From positions 78,602,766-78,666,765 of the forward strand of contig NC_067472.1 in assembly GCF_947179515.1 (NCBI RefSeq): a stretch of 64,000 bases of DNA. The letters are read 5' to 3'. The position numbers and the translations under genes are program-made. This stretch comes from Apodemus sylvaticus (taxonomy: Eukaryota > Chordata > Mammalia > Rodentia > Muridae). A model generated the notes under the pieces. That model was given only the letters and a program-made list of their open reading frames with translations. It ran no database searches and had not been told where the DNA came from. Below are positions 22,276 to 33,308 of this stretch, one piece after another (within the stretch, counting starts at the first letter, position 1; every line of letters begins with the position of its first letter).

Positions 22276-22499
22276 AAGGCGATATTGCATGGTATTTGTA
22301 AGAGGAATAATTGCTGTCTCTAGAACTCTAGCTGTGCCTGTTTAAATCATCACAGCTGGGCTTGATAAATGCTAGTATTCTTTCCAGAAAAGAAGATAGC
22401 AAGACCATTAGCCCCTCCCCTTTCTCTCTCTGCTCTGGACTGTTCCAGATGCCCCTGGCTGTTCTCTCTCACTAACTGCTTCCCCTTAACCTTCTCGTG

Positions 22500-22868
22500 G
22501 GTCGTTGGTTTATATACCGATTACCCCCTAACCCGTCTGTTCTTCTCTGGGGTCCAGGAATCGTCTCACAAACCACAGGACCACTGATCTCAGTCAGACA
22601 GGGAGAGTTTATTGAACACACGCCCAGAACTGGTTGGCCAGAATCATGGTCCAGATTCAGGACCAAGTGATTCCAAGTTACTCCACCAATCAGGATGTAG
22701 GGATAGGGGATTTCCTTAGAACATGTCTTTGTTGTACACTTATCCTGCTCCCATTGGTATTCAGCTGTGGCAGGGGACTTGCCTTGTCTAACATCCATTT
22801 TTAACTTGTCTATCACTTGGGCAGATGGAAGACTTATAGAGCAATAAATATTGCCAGGATTATTTTTT
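22500..22868 (-). mobile_element. solo LTR-like element, same family as 6.5 and 20.0 kb
   Basis: On the minus strand 'gtgtgttcaataaactc' is followed by 'gtcctgtggtttgtgagacg', matching the two related elements. Upstream minus-strand sequence carries promoter-like CCAAT ('ccaat' within 'gagcaggataag' surroundings). Borders are approximate and no viral genes are seen. Confidence 0.5.
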
Positions 22869-22980
22869 TCCCCTGACTGTCCTGGAACTAGATTTATAGA
22901 CCAAACTGGCTTTGAATGAAGAGATCCTGCCTCTGCCTTCAAGTGCTAGGATTAAAGGCATGTGCCACCATGCCTGGCTG
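22869..22980 (-). repeat. SINE B1 (truncated)
   Basis: Antisense B1 starting mid-element at 'tgactgtcctggaactag'. The 'gacagggtttct' part is absent. Confidence 0.8.
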
Positions 22981-23241
22981 CAGGATTACTTAAGCACATC
23001 TGTGCTGTTCTTTTTGAGTGGTTGCTACCTGGGTCCATTCTGCCTACCTGGGAGGATTATGCTTTTCCTGGTAAGAGGGCAGGAGACTTAACAGATAGAC
23101 CAGGACTTAATGGTGGCTGTGATTTTGTGCTGTCCCCTTGAGCTGTCCCCTGGAGGAGTGTTCTTTGAATCTGAGATAGTCGTGTTGTACTTTGTAAACC
23201 TTAATGCTTCCTAAGCAGGTTTTTTTGGGGGGGGAGGGGAA

Positions 23242-23261
<20 letters not shown>
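22981..23261. other. unassigned intergenic sequence
   Basis: Nothing recognised. Confidence 0.4.
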
Positions 23262-23272
<11 letters not shown>

Positions 23273-23408
23273 TGAGACAGGGTTTCTGTGTAGCCCTGGC
23301 TGTCCTGAAACTCACTCTGTAGACCAGGCTGGCTTTGAATTCAGAAATCCGCCTGCCTCTGCCTCCCAGAGTGCTGGGATTGCAGGCGTGCGCCACCACC
23401 GCCCGGCC
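23262..23408 (-). repeat. SINE B1
   Basis: Antisense B1 close to consensus, with 'cagagtgctgggattgcaggc'. Confidence 0.92.
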
Positions 23409-25844
23409 CTAAGCAGGTTTATTAGTGAGTCCTCTATGGCATCAGTTTTACTATGTCAAGGTTTCCTGCATCATGTGTCCATGTAAACAGATGCATGTGA
23501 AGACCTGGTGTTGATGGTCCACGTCGTCCTCAATCCCTCCACCCCCATAAGGGATATGTGGACAAGGCCATCTTGGAGAGTGTGACTTTTGAATCACCCT
23601 GTGAGATGAGGGGCCATCTAGAAAATGAGTGAAAGGCCTTTTGACAGGCAGGAGAGTTATCCAGGTTAGGCAAATTTCTGGCTTTACCTGTTGGGTTATG
23701 CTAAGTAGGGTAATCAGACCAGAACCCTAAGGGAAGGATGCACCATACCCTGGGTGACTGCAGGAACAGAAGGACCCAATAGAGTTGGGACTCCCCTGCC
23801 ACAGTGTCATGCATGACCTGTGAGCCAACTTGCGTTTGTCAGGCCATTCAAACAAAACACAACAAAAAACAAAACAAGAAAACTGGGCATATATGCCTTT
23901 AAGCCCAGGATTAAAGGATGGAATTGTGTTGTGTCTTAGACAAAAAGAGGGCTGAAGTTAGGTGACTGACTGCAGTGAATAATGGCTTGGGGGAAGACCC
24001 AGGGGAAGCCAGGTTAGGTCCCCATGACAGAAGACGGAAGCTGGGGATACGTGATCAGATTGTTATCTTTGTGTCTTAAAAACCTTATTTTATTTTTTAA
24101 AAAGCAGACTTACAGAGAAGTCTTAAGAACGATACAGCAGACACCCAGAGCCCCTTCATGAGTTTCCCTAAGAGGCAACTGGAAAGGTCTGGATTGCAGA
24201 GGGCACTAAGAGGAGAGGATAGCATGGGAGGAGGAGGGGAGAGTGGAGCCAAAGAGAAAGGACCAAGAGAGAGCTAGGGACAGAATGTCTGGGTTATATA
24301 CCAAGAAGCTGGGGGAGGGGAATTGAGGCTCAGGGGCTTGAGAGGTTTAGGGTAGAGGCTTGGGTGGTAAGTGCTGGGAGGAGCCAGGACTCTAATAGGG
24401 ACTCACAAAGCAGGGAAAGCTAGACTTGACACGTTGATAGGCACCTCATCCGTTCTCTTTCCTACGTTTCCTTGGGTCAAATGCAGCCCCCCCCCTTGTC
24501 CTTGCTTTTAGCTCTCACAGTATTTTTAGTGTTATTATTTTTTTAGTTTAACCCCTTGGTGTGCACCTGTGCTGTGTGAACCTCCCTCTTAGTGCACGTG
24601 TCTGCTATGTGTATGCACAGGCCAGGGAAGCACCTTCTTCTCTCTCTCTCTTCCCTTATTTCCTTGAGACAGGGTCTCTCACTGTACATTTTGCTATTTT
24701 TTTGGTGAGGCTGACTGACCAGAAAACCCCCTCATCCCTCCTGTCCCTGTCATACCCCTAGCTCTGAGGGGATAGCCTTGTGCAGACATGTGTGTCACCT
24801 TCTGTGTGTACTGGGGAGCCAAGCTCAGGCCTTTATGCGGTATTAATTAATTATCTACAGGAACAATTTAAGAGGAAATTTACCAATACTGTGATTATTC
24901 ATTCTTTTATACTTCAAATACATTTTCCTAAGGACAAAGACGTTCCCTTTCATAGCCCATTAACGTACTGATCAAAGTCAGGAAGGCTAAAACCAATTCG
25001 ATACGATTTTCTACCTTATAATCTATATTAAAATTTTGCTAATTATCCAGATGATGTCCTCAACAACTCATTTGTCTGACTATGTAGTAGTGATGCAATT
25101 GAGTTATGGCCTTGCCGGTGAGGGTAGGCGCTCTCCTGAGGCACACTGCTAGGCCTCCTTGATAACATTTTTACTTCATCTAAGATCTGCATGGCAGTTA
25201 GCTGTCTCTGCTTTAGGACCTGGAAGAATATCCTCGTCGCCCGCTTTCCTCTCTGACTTGAAGAGTACCAGCCAGTTGTTTTGTGAAACGTCCTTCACGT
25301 AGTGTGCCAAGTTGTTTTTCCTTTTCCTTTGTGCACGTGTGATGGATGGGGGTGGTGTTGGTGGATGCGCACTCCTATGGAGACAGCTAGAAGGAGCGCA
25401 GACTTCCTGCTCCATCACTGTCTGCCCTGCGCCCTGAGACAAAGTCTTTTACTGTAATGGTTAGTGTAGTCTATCAATTCAATGGGATCTAGAGTCCCCA
25501 AGGAAACAGCCACAGTCACACATCGTGATTAAGGAGAGGGGGAAGACCTACTCTGGAAGCTTCAACAGTTCCGTGGCCTTGGGTCCTGAGCTGCACAAAA
25601 GGAAGAAGGAAGGAAAGAAGGAAGGAAGGAGGGAGGGAGGGAGCAGGAACCCTGGGCCCTAGGCTTTCCTGGCTATGGATTAGAGGTGAGCAGTGCTCTC
25701 AAGCTCCGGCTGTCAAGACCACACCACAGGAGACCCAGCTGTAAGTAGAGAACAGTTTTTTCTCCCTTTGGGTGTCACTCAGCCTCTGTGCCTCCACCTC
25801 TGTCTCTCTCACTTTCTTTTTTCTTTTTCTTTTCTTTTTTTTTT
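23409..25844. other. SINE-poor intergenic stretch
   Basis: About 2.4 kb with no clear B1/B2. It includes a purine-rich repeat-like block at 24,160-24,420, a (GAAG)n tract at 25,600-25,642 and AT-rich sequence near 24.9-25.1 kb. No gene recognised. Confidence 0.4.
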
Positions 25845-26000
25845 TTTTGGATTTGGTTTTTTCAAGACAGGGTTTCTCTGTGTAGCCCTGGCTGTCCTGG
25901 AACTCACTCTGTAGACCAGGCTGGCCTTGAACTCAGAAATCTGCCTGCCTCTGCCTCCCAGAGTGCTGGGATTACAGGCATTCACCACCACCACTGGCTG
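25845..26000 (-). repeat. SINE B1
   Basis: Complete antisense B1 with a T-rich tail at the left. Confidence 0.92.
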
Positions 26001-26114
26001 TTGGTAGAGGTTTGACTTGTGACTGTTAAATTTGGCTATTTGGTTAAGATGGCATCTGCTAGATTTTTTTTTTCCACCCTAAAGTTCCTAGCTTTCCTTT
26101 TTAAAATCAGTCTG

Positions 26115-26300
26115 TTTAGGACTGGAGAGATAGCTTAAAGGTAAAGAGTGCCTGCTATTCTTGCGCGGACACTGCTCAGTTCCCAGGCCACAGCTGGCAG
26201 CTCACAGCAGCCTGCGGTGCTGGTCTCAGGGGATTGGATGCCTCTGTGCTCTTGGGCCTCGGCACTCATGTACACACACCTACATATAGACACACACTCA
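26115..26300 (+). repeat. SINE B3-like
   Basis: Sense 'aggactggagagatagctta' head, 'gcagctcacagcagcctg' middle and an ACACAC-rich tail. Confidence 0.75.
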
Positions 26301-26312
26301 TTACACACATGA

Positions 26313-26317
<5 letters not shown>

Positions 26318-26343
<26 letters not shown>

Positions 26344-26472
26344 AAGATAGAACTTCTCTGTGTAGCCCTGGCTGTCCTGGAACTTGCTCTGTAGTCAAGG
26401 CTAGCCTTGACCTCAAAGATCTGCTAGCATGCAGAGTGTTGAGGTTAAAGGCATGTGCCACCACCAGCAGAT
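26318..26472 (-). repeat. SINE B1 (old)
   Basis: Antisense B1 with several changes ('gtagtcaaggctagccttg') and a (GTTTT)n tail. Confidence 0.8.
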
Positions 26473-26631
26473 CATGCATAATATAAAATGTATCTGTGAG
26501 GAAATACTTTAAGACATGGCGGCTTGAATGTGAATTTTCCAGAAGCTTATAGAGTGCTTCTCCAAACTGGGACAGCATACACAGCCCTAAGAATGCCTTA
26601 TACAAATACAGCTTGCTAAGAGAAAGACCTT

Positions 26632-26820
26632 TCGGCCGGGTGGCGGCAGCGCACGCCTTTAATCCTAGCACTTGGGAGACAGAGGTAGGTGAATTTCTGA
26701 GTTTGAGGCCAGCCTGGTCTACAGAGTGAGTTCCAGGACAGCCAGGGCTACACAGAGAAACCCTGTCTCGAAAAACAAAAAACAAATAAACAAAAACAAA
26801 ACAAAACAAAAAACAAAAAA
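26632..26820 (+). repeat. SINE B1 with (CAAAA)n tail
   Basis: Sense B1 starting 'gccgggtggcggcagcgcac', then a long A-rich tail. Confidence 0.9.
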
Positions 26821-26843
26821 GAGAGAGAGAGAATGACCTTTCA

Positions 26844-26998
26844 GGAGCTGGAGAGATGGCTCAGCAGTTAAGAGCACTGATTGCTTTTCAGAAGGTCCTG
26901 AGTTCAAATCCCAGCAACCACATGGTGGCTGACAACCATCCATAATAAGATCTGACGCCCTCTTCTGGTGTCTGAAGGCAGCTACAGTACTTAGAGAA
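26844..26998 (+). repeat. SINE B2
   Basis: Sense B2 starting 'aggagctggagagatggctc' and ending 'cagctacagtac'. Confidence 0.9.
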
Positions 26999-26999
26999 T

Positions 27000-28579
27000 G
27001 CCCTTTACTGAGGATTTTGTACAGTTAGTGGCAAGCGACTCTGGGCAATGGCTCAGTTAAGTCTGGCCCCCTTAACTGCATCTTCCTTTTCTCTCCAGGC
27101 AGCAGGGGGAAGGCAGGGACTGAGTGCTGGCCGCCACTTCCTCCAGGAGGGCGGCTCCTTACAGTCTTGCCCTCTGTTCCCCAGCCTGTTCATGGTGTCA
27201 GTGGCCACCAACCCATTGGATAGAGAGTTTATGTTCTTGACTCAGCTTCAGGCTGGTGGCAGCTCCTGTCCCAGTATGGTAATGATCAGGTCAAACCCAG
27301 AGGATCACAGTTTCCCCGGCTCCAGGTCCTCCTGCTGGGTTTCCGGGCCTGACTAAGGCCTCTCCCACCCAGGGTTTTGAACCCCCTCTTTCTTGAGCCA
27401 GGTGCTGATAAAGCTTTCCCAGTGTGAAAGAGCTTAACCTGCTGCCCTCTGCCTCCCTCTTCCTTCTTCCTGCCTCTCTCACACCTCCCCTTCCTCCCCC
27501 TGCTTCCCCTGCCTCTCCTGCCTCCCCGCCCTGCCCCCTTTTGGTCAACTCTTTTCAGAATCAGCATGGATTTCAGGTTTCCTTCTCTCTCCCTATATTA
27601 TTGGTCTTTCATCCTCTTCTTCCTGCTCCTCCTCCTTTTGATACTGGGTTGGGCCCCATGCCTGTTGGAGAAGAGTTCTTTCCCTGAGCCACACCCCAAA
27701 CCTGACATTCCTCACTGGGACAGAGACAACCCCACCCCTGCTTTGACCTTTGTTAATTCCTTCACACTGTCCCCGGCTTTTTGAAGTGTCCTAATCATTC
27801 TTTGAGGACTTGATTCACGCCAGGGTCTGTGAACCGTCTCAGTGAGTAAAGGCGCTTGCAGCCAAGTCTAACCACCCTTAAGCTGGAAGGAGAGGGTCGG
27901 TTCCTGCAGATTGACCTCTGACCTCCATACACAGTGCTCTGCTCCCCTCCCCTCTGCCACAAATGCACGCCATAGAAGGATTTTAAAGTATTTCCCAGCC
28001 TTAGCTCTTGCTTTCCCAACCCCAGCTCTTTGTAAGGAGCCAGTTCCTTCAAGGAACGTGGCACTCAGAAGCCTGATGGCATGTGCCACGCCCATTTTAA
28101 AGTTAGAAATGACAGAATTCATAGATAGTTTGGATATGGGTATCAGAGGAGAGGAGCCCCTATCTTCGTTAGCTTTTTAAAGGTCAGTCTAAAGCATCTT
28201 GTGTTTCTGAGGTTGGTAATGGCAACACTTGCCTATGACCCCAAAACTTGGAGACCGGTGATTTCAAGTTTGAGGCCAGCCTTGGCTACTCAGTAGGACC
28301 CATCTCAAAAACATGTCTGTTCATTAAGTCTTCCTCAATACTGTCTGAAGCTGACTTTAACACCTATTTTAATAAGTATTATACAATTTATTCAAATCCC
28401 AGAAATCCCCGACCGGCACAGTTCAGGCCCTTGTCTTCGGACTTTAACCAGCCCAGTTTAACCAGTCTCACATAAAATCTCCTAGGATTCAAAACTAGCC
28501 AAGGATCTACTGCTTGGGTAAATCTCTCTTGATGTTTTGTTTCTCAGATTTGTTTCTTGCCTTCTTCAGCTTAAAACTA
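27000..28579. other. SINE-poor region with pyrimidine tract
   Basis: A CT-rich run lies at 27,446-27,542 and a faint B3-like trace at 27,824-27,945. Apart from the short open frame at 27,566 no gene signal is seen. Confidence 0.4.
27566..27784 (+). CDS. candidate 72-residue membrane microprotein (speculative)
   Basis: An ATG in a strong start context (A at -3, G at +4) opens 72 codons in a repeat-free stretch. Residues about 9-30 are strongly hydrophobic (tyrosine, phenylalanine and a run of leucines), like a signal anchor. A polar, proline-rich tail follows. I recognise no family, and see no promoter, splice site or polyadenylation signal. The leucine codons may just reflect the local CT-rich composition, so this may well not be a gene. 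Confidence 0.12.
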   Translation: MDFRFPSLSLYYWSFILFFLLLLLLILGWAPCLLEKSSFPEPHPKPDIPHWDRDNPTPALTFVNSFTLSPAF

Positions 28580-28769
28580 GGTCGTCGTAATGCCGTGTGA
28601 ATGGAGCATGTGTGCCGCTGAGCCAGGCCTGCCCCGAGAATGCGGCGAGCGGCCGCTAGTTGGTCTTTTCTTGTGCCTTGTTTAGTGTAGACCGGCTTGC
28701 TGCAGAGGCAGTCGGTGAATGAGGCAGAGGACTGCCTGCGCTGGGCTGGCGCCTGGCGGGTGTGGCCCC
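28580..28769. promoter_or_regulatory. small CpG-rich patch
   Basis: About 15 CpG dinucleotides fall in about 190 bases, including a NotI-type GCGGCCGC. That is much denser than the surrounding rodent DNA, and the patch abuts a GC-rich minisatellite. It could be an orphan CpG island 4.5 kb upstream of Spn. No transcript evidence is visible. Confidence 0.35.
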
Positions 28770-28970
28770 GGCTCCACCTCCCGGCTCCACCTCCCGGCTC
28801 CACCTCCCGGCTCCACCTCCCGGCTCCACCTCCCGGCTCCACCTCCCGGCTCCACCTCCCGGCTCCACCTCCCGGCTCCACCTCCCGGCTCCACCTCCCG
28901 GCTCCACCTCCCGGCTCCACCTCCCGGCTCCACCTCCCGGCTCCACCTCCCGGCTCCACCTCCCGGCTCC
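28770..28970. repeat. 13-bp GC-rich minisatellite
   Basis: Fifteen perfect head-to-tail copies of ggctccacctccc (28,770-28,964), then a partial copy. The unit is not a multiple of three, so every frame on both strands reads through without stops. This explains the proline-rich and glycine-rich open frames here. The complementary strand is rich in GGG/GG runs. Confidence 0.97.
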
Positions 28971-29267
28971 TCCCTGCCTCCCTGCGGTGCGCCCTTGCTC
29001 CCTGATGCCAGCTTTCTCAGCCAGGCCTTGTCTGTCGAGTGCTAGAGCCTGGATTCTTTCCCTCTGCGGCTCCTGAGTCAAGGGTGGGTGACATTCAACA
29101 GACATCGATGATGTCCAGTCTTCGTTCAACTCCATCAGCAGCAGTTTGTTTCAAAAATGACCATTTTACCAAACATAATTTTTTGCCTTAGCAATTTTTT
29201 TCTCTCTCTAAAGTTGGGTACCTTTATTGTCTTTGAACATTTTTTCCTATATTCTACACTTTATGTA
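28971..29267. other. unassigned intergenic sequence
   Basis: Nothing recognised. Confidence 0.4.
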
Positions 29268-29463
29268 AAAAAATTCTATGTATGAGTGTTTTCCCTGCAT
29301 ACGTACCATGTGCATGCCTGGTGCCAGAGGTGAGGAGAGGATCCCACCTCAGAGAATTGGATTCACAGATTGTCATGAGTCACCACATGGGTGCTGGCAG
29401 TGGAACTTGAATCCTCTGCAAGAGCAGCCAGTGCTCTTCGTCTCTGAGCATCTCTCCACCCCT
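29268..29463 (-). repeat. SINE B3-like
   Basis: Antisense element with 'catgtgcatgcctggtgcc', 'tgtcatgagtcaccacatgg' and 'gagcatctctccacccc'. Confidence 0.75.
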
Positions 29464-29507
29464 GTATTCTATCCCTTTATTAAAAAAAAAAAAGACAAAA
29501 AGCTGTA

Positions 29508-29672
29508 AAGCGCCTGTAATCCCAGCACTCTGGGAGGCAGAGGCAGGCGGATCTCTGAGTTCGAGGCCAGCCTGGTCTACAGAGTGAGTTCCAGGACAGC
29601 CAGGGCTATACAGAGAAACCCTGTCTCGAAAAAACCAAATCCAAAAAACAAAAACAAAACAAAGACTTGTTT
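29508..29672 (+). repeat. SINE B1 (head missing)
   Basis: Sense B1 that begins at 'gcgcctgtaatcccagcac'; the first ~15 bases are absent. It ends in a long A-rich tail. Confidence 0.9.
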
Positions 29673-30139
29673 TGTGTTGCTGGTGTGTACGTATGTGCAC
29701 AACTGGCGGATGTTAGAAAGGGGCAGGCGGGCTGCGGTGTGAATGCCAGCAACTGAAACAGGCTGTGTCTAAAAGCAGCGAGCGATCTTTCCCTCTAAGC
29801 CTTCCCAAGCCCATATCCTACAGTTTTAAAACATTTTTTCTATCTCTAATGAACAGTTGCTAATTCTTTGCAGCTGGTTGCTTTTCTATTTACAGGGGTA
29901 AAAGAACACAGCCAACAGTGGGGTGCTGTCCCCCCATCTTCCCTTACCTCCATTCTACCCCTTCTTCCCCCACATTCTTCACTCCATTCTCCCCCTTTCC
30001 TCCTCCTCACCCCCCATTTCTTCATCTCTTTCTTGTTTGTTTTCTCTGACCCCTCCACACTCCCCCCATCAATCTCTATCTAAGGATAACCCGATTCTCC
30101 TGCCTTTGCCTCTGGCATTTTGGGGGCGGTGCCACCTAC
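29673..30139. other. unassigned sequence with a pyrimidine-rich tract
   Basis: Positions 29,930-30,075 are almost all C and T. No gene recognised. Confidence 0.45.
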
Positions 30140-30210
30140 CCCAGTTTAAGTGGGGTTGGGGATCGAACCCAGGGCTTCTCTGCCAGCTCAGCTATATCCC
30201 CAGCCCAGCC
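30140..30210 (-). repeat. ID-type SINE fragment
   Basis: Antisense 'gttggggatcgaacccaggg' and 'cagctcagctatatccccag' match the tRNA-Ala/BC1-related ID element. Confidence 0.65.
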
Positions 30211-30507
30211 CTGATTATTTTTCTGTGATTATGTTGTTGCCCCATATGTGGCTGCCCCCACCCTGCCCCACCCGATCCCTCTCACCCCCACTCCTATTGG
30301 CCCCTGCTTCCCCTTGCCCCACCCCCACCCTTCACCCGCCATTCTCTTTCTCCTTTTTGAGACAAGGGTCTCAAGTATCACACAGTGGCCTTGAAGCTTC
30401 TAGAAGTCTAGAGTGACTTGAACTCTTGATTCTCCAGCCTCTTCCCCTCCCCCATGGGAGGATTATAGTTGTCCTCCATCATCCCTGGTCTTTCTTGTTA
30501 AAACAAT
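30211..30507. other. unassigned C-rich sequence
   Basis: A C-rich run at 30,245-30,335 precedes a short B1-like 'ttttgagacaagggtctcaag'. Confidence 0.4.
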
Positions 30508-30690
30508 ACATGGCTGGAGAGACGCCCTTGTGCTTAAGAGCACTGGTTGTCCTTCTGGAGGAACCAGGTCTAATCCCACCACAAGCATCCATAGTTGCAG
30601 GGGCATCTGATGCCCTCTTCTGGCCTCCTTCAGCACCACATGCACACAGACATTCATGCCAGCAGGACACCCAGACATATTAAAAAGCAA
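30508..30690 (+). repeat. SINE B3-like
   Basis: Sense element with 'atggctggagagacgccc', 'gcatctgatgccctcttctgg' and an ACACA-type tail. Confidence 0.8.
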
Positions 30691-31044
30691 TCTCGATAGA
30701 GATTGAGTCTGGAATAAACCAACCTTATCTAAACAAACAAACAAACAAACAGCCCCAAAATACAGAACATAAAAATACAAAGAAGAAAACCAAGACCATT
30801 TCCTGAGCTTTGTTTTAATCAGGAAACTTTGGAAACTTTGTAAACAATGTTCCTCAAGAGAGATGACTTTTGCTGAGAGGCATGCCGTGAACTATCAGGC
30901 AGCTGTGTAGAAGGACATGAAACGTATCCCCAGTACTTAAGCTCTGACCTAACGATTCGTAACAACCGTGCACTGTGGGATGCAGAGCCTGCGCCCCGCC
31001 CCGAGGCGAGGCTGATGACTATGGAGCTGGTTTTGTTGTTGCTT
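30691..31044. other. unassigned sequence
   Basis: A (CAAA)n run lies at about 30,735-30,752; otherwise nothing recognised. Confidence 0.4.
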
Positions 31045-31188
31045 GATTGAGATAGGGCTTTGCATAGCTCAGGCTGTTCTGGGTTTCACTCTGTAGACCA
31101 GACTGGCTCACATACAGGGCACTCACAGAGATCCACCTGTCTCTGACTCCCAAGTGGCTGGATTCAAAGTGTGTGCTACTAGGCTTGA
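31045..31188 (-). repeat. SINE B1 (old)
   Basis: Antisense B1 with 'ctgtagaccagactggc' and 'agagatccacctgtctctg'. Confidence 0.75.
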
Positions 31189-32144
31189 ATTTTTTATTTG
31201 TCTTCTTAAAATTTCAGCCTCCGTAGGACTGAGAGCACAGCATGTTCTACTCTGCCTGATTGCTATCACTAACCTTTCTTATTATGTGATCCTCTCTGTT
31301 GACTGTGGGTAAAGCAACCCAGGAGGTCCAAGCAGCCCTGAGCATGCTGGCTGCATCTGTCTAGGATGCAAGGCCCCAGTCTCTGTTCCCCAAGCCATTT
31401 CTAGCATGGGTTACAGTGAGCAAGGTGTACTTTCCTAAAGGGACACAGAGTAGCACCCTACCACGAGCCCAGTATTCCTGGGTGGACCTACTGTGCGCAG
31501 GATGGAAATCTGGGTCATTTTGTGTCTCTCAGGACTTGGTAGTAAAGAATGCCCATCCTTGTGCTGCCTGCTGTCCTGTGAGCTATGTTCTGCTTCTGAC
31601 CTGGCGTCTCCTACCAGATTAACTCAGTGCTGAATGGCTACGGTACAAGTCCAGACCCTGCCAGCAACCTGGTTCAGTCCTTTTGTTGTTGTGATTGAAT
31701 TTGAGCTTATTGAGAAATTTTTAAGATATAGATATTTTAAAATTCTTTCCTGTTTTGGAGATTTAAAAACTTAGATCTGTAAGATCTAGGGTTAAGAGAA
31801 AGAAAGGTGTTCAGAAATAAAGACATGTCGAGAGTGTGGGTGTGGGCCCCTCAAAGAAGGTCACCTTGTTTTTCTTTTTTTATCATTCACAGAACTTTTT
31901 TACAAGTAAAAATCAGTTATGAATTTTTAAAAGGAAAAGCTCGGAAACAGACACATATTATAAGAATCCATTTTCTAACTCAAGTCAGGCAACAAGTATT
32001 TCAAAGAAAGACTGCAAAGATCTCCTTAGTCAAGGCTGGGGTGGTGACTCCGTGTACAGGACTTATGTAGCACCAAGGCCCTGGGCTCAGTTTGCGAAAA
32101 TGATCCCAGACCCTAGTTCCCACTCAGCTGAAGACTTCTGGTTA
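31189..32144. other. unassigned intergenic sequence
   Basis: About 950 bases without recognised repeats or genes. Confidence 0.45.
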
Positions 32145-32356
32145 CTTTTTTTCTTAAAGATTTATTTATTTTATTTATATGAGTACATTGTAGCTGTCTT
32201 CACACACACACACACACATACACACACACACACAGAAGAGGGCATCAGATCCCATTACAGATGGTTGTGAGCCACCCTGTGGTTGCTGGGAATTGAACTC
32301 AGAACCTCTGGAAGAACAGTCAGTGCTCCTAACCACTGAGCCATCTCTCTAGCCCA
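32145..32356 (-). repeat. SINE B2 carrying an internal (CA)n expansion
   Basis: Antisense B2 in which the 'cttcagacacacc' part has grown into a (CA)n run (32,203-32,235). Confidence 0.9.
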
Positions 32357-32419
32357 TGGTTAATTTTTTAATAGAGGTCTTTCTAGACGTTTTCTTTTTT
32401 AAATAAATCTTTTTATCTT

Positions 32420-32568
32420 TTTTTTTTCTTTTGGAACAGGGTTTCTCTGTAGTCCTGGTTGTTCTGGAACTCACTTTGTAGACCAGTCTGGCCTCGAACT
32501 CACAGAGATCCACATGCCTCTGCCTCTTGAGTCCTGGGATTAAAGGTGTGCTCCACCACGCCTGACCG
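32420..32568 (-). repeat. SINE B1
   Basis: Antisense B1 with 'ggaacagggtttctctgtag' and 'gggattaaaggtgtgctcc'. Confidence 0.88.
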
Positions 32569-32574
32569 TTAAGT

Positions 32575-32750
32575 AAATCTTAATTTATTTTCATATTTGT
32601 ATGTGAGTGCCTGCCTGTACCTATGTGGGCTGGTGCCCTTGGAGGCCAGAAGAGGGCTTCGGATCCCCTGGATTATGGGTGATCGTGAGCCGCCAAGCTG
32701 GTCTCCTTCAAGGGCTCCAAACCTCTCAGCCATCTCTCCAGCTCTCCTAG
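32575..32750 (-). repeat. SINE B3-like
   Basis: Antisense B3 with 'cttggaggccagaagagggc' and 'tctcagccatctctccagctc'. It is the last SINE before Spn. Confidence 0.78.
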
Positions 32751-33139
32751 TTCCCTAAAAACATAACATATGCAGTGTTAATACTAGCTTAAACTGGGGG
32801 CCACAGAAGTGACCTCAGTTCTCTGTGGTTCTGGCAGGGTACAGCAGTCCAAAACACCTTTCAGGACCATGAGCAGAGTTGAGGGGCTTCCCTTGACCCT
32901 GCTACTTCCTGGGAGCTCTGCGGCAGGAAGTGCACCCACCTTCTCAGGTTCTGGCCAAGCTGCTTGAGGGACAACGGATGGAAAGGAAACCGTTCTCCCC
33001 TCCATATTTTCCACTCCACCCTTTAGTCCCCATCACTCACCTCTGTCCTTTTGACAGTCTATACTCCAGTGAAAACCTAAGAATTCCCATTCTGAACCCT
33101 GAGCATCCCTTCGTGCCTCTACTGAACCCTTGGGTCCCC
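32751..33139. other. repeat-free sequence upstream of the Spn promoter
   Basis: No repeat is visible. The sequence has polypyrimidine runs and may include upstream regulatory DNA of Spn. Confidence 0.4.
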
Positions 33140-33235
33140 CCCAGGCAACTATGGGAGTAGGAATGGGTGGGGCAGGATGCAGGGGTGGAGTGGGTGGAGC
33201 CAAGACCCACTTCCTTTCCCCCTGGGGCTCAGTCT
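33140..33235 (+). promoter_or_regulatory. Spn: Spn proximal promoter (TATA-less)
   Basis: Two GGGTGG boxes (33,165-33,172 and 33,192-33,197) are followed by CACTTCCT (33,208-33,215), an ETS-type core. There is no TATA box. Published work on the CD43 promoter describes Sp1 acting through a GGGTGG motif, so the layout fits. ETS binding is an inference. The start of transcription probably lies between here and the exon 1 donor at 33,308. Confidence 0.6.
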
Positions 33236-33308
33236 GCCCCAGTCCTGACCAAGCCTCAGGAAGAACTGGAGGTTCTCGCCCTGGCCCCGTGCCTTAACCG
33301 TTAAGCTG
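33236..33308 (+). other. Spn: Spn exon 1, 5' untranslated (5' edge uncertain)
   Basis: A non-coding leader ends at 'ttaagctg|gtaaga', a strong splice donor (exon ends 33,308). The matching acceptor 'cctacattcag|gt' is 420 bases downstream. A short untranslated first exon and one short intron are the known structure of the CD43 gene. The exact transcription start cannot be read from sequence. Confidence 0.65.

Noticed and set aside
28507..29135. Several overlapping proline-rich and glycine-rich frames on both strands
   Set aside because: All are products of the 13-bp minisatellite read in six frames.
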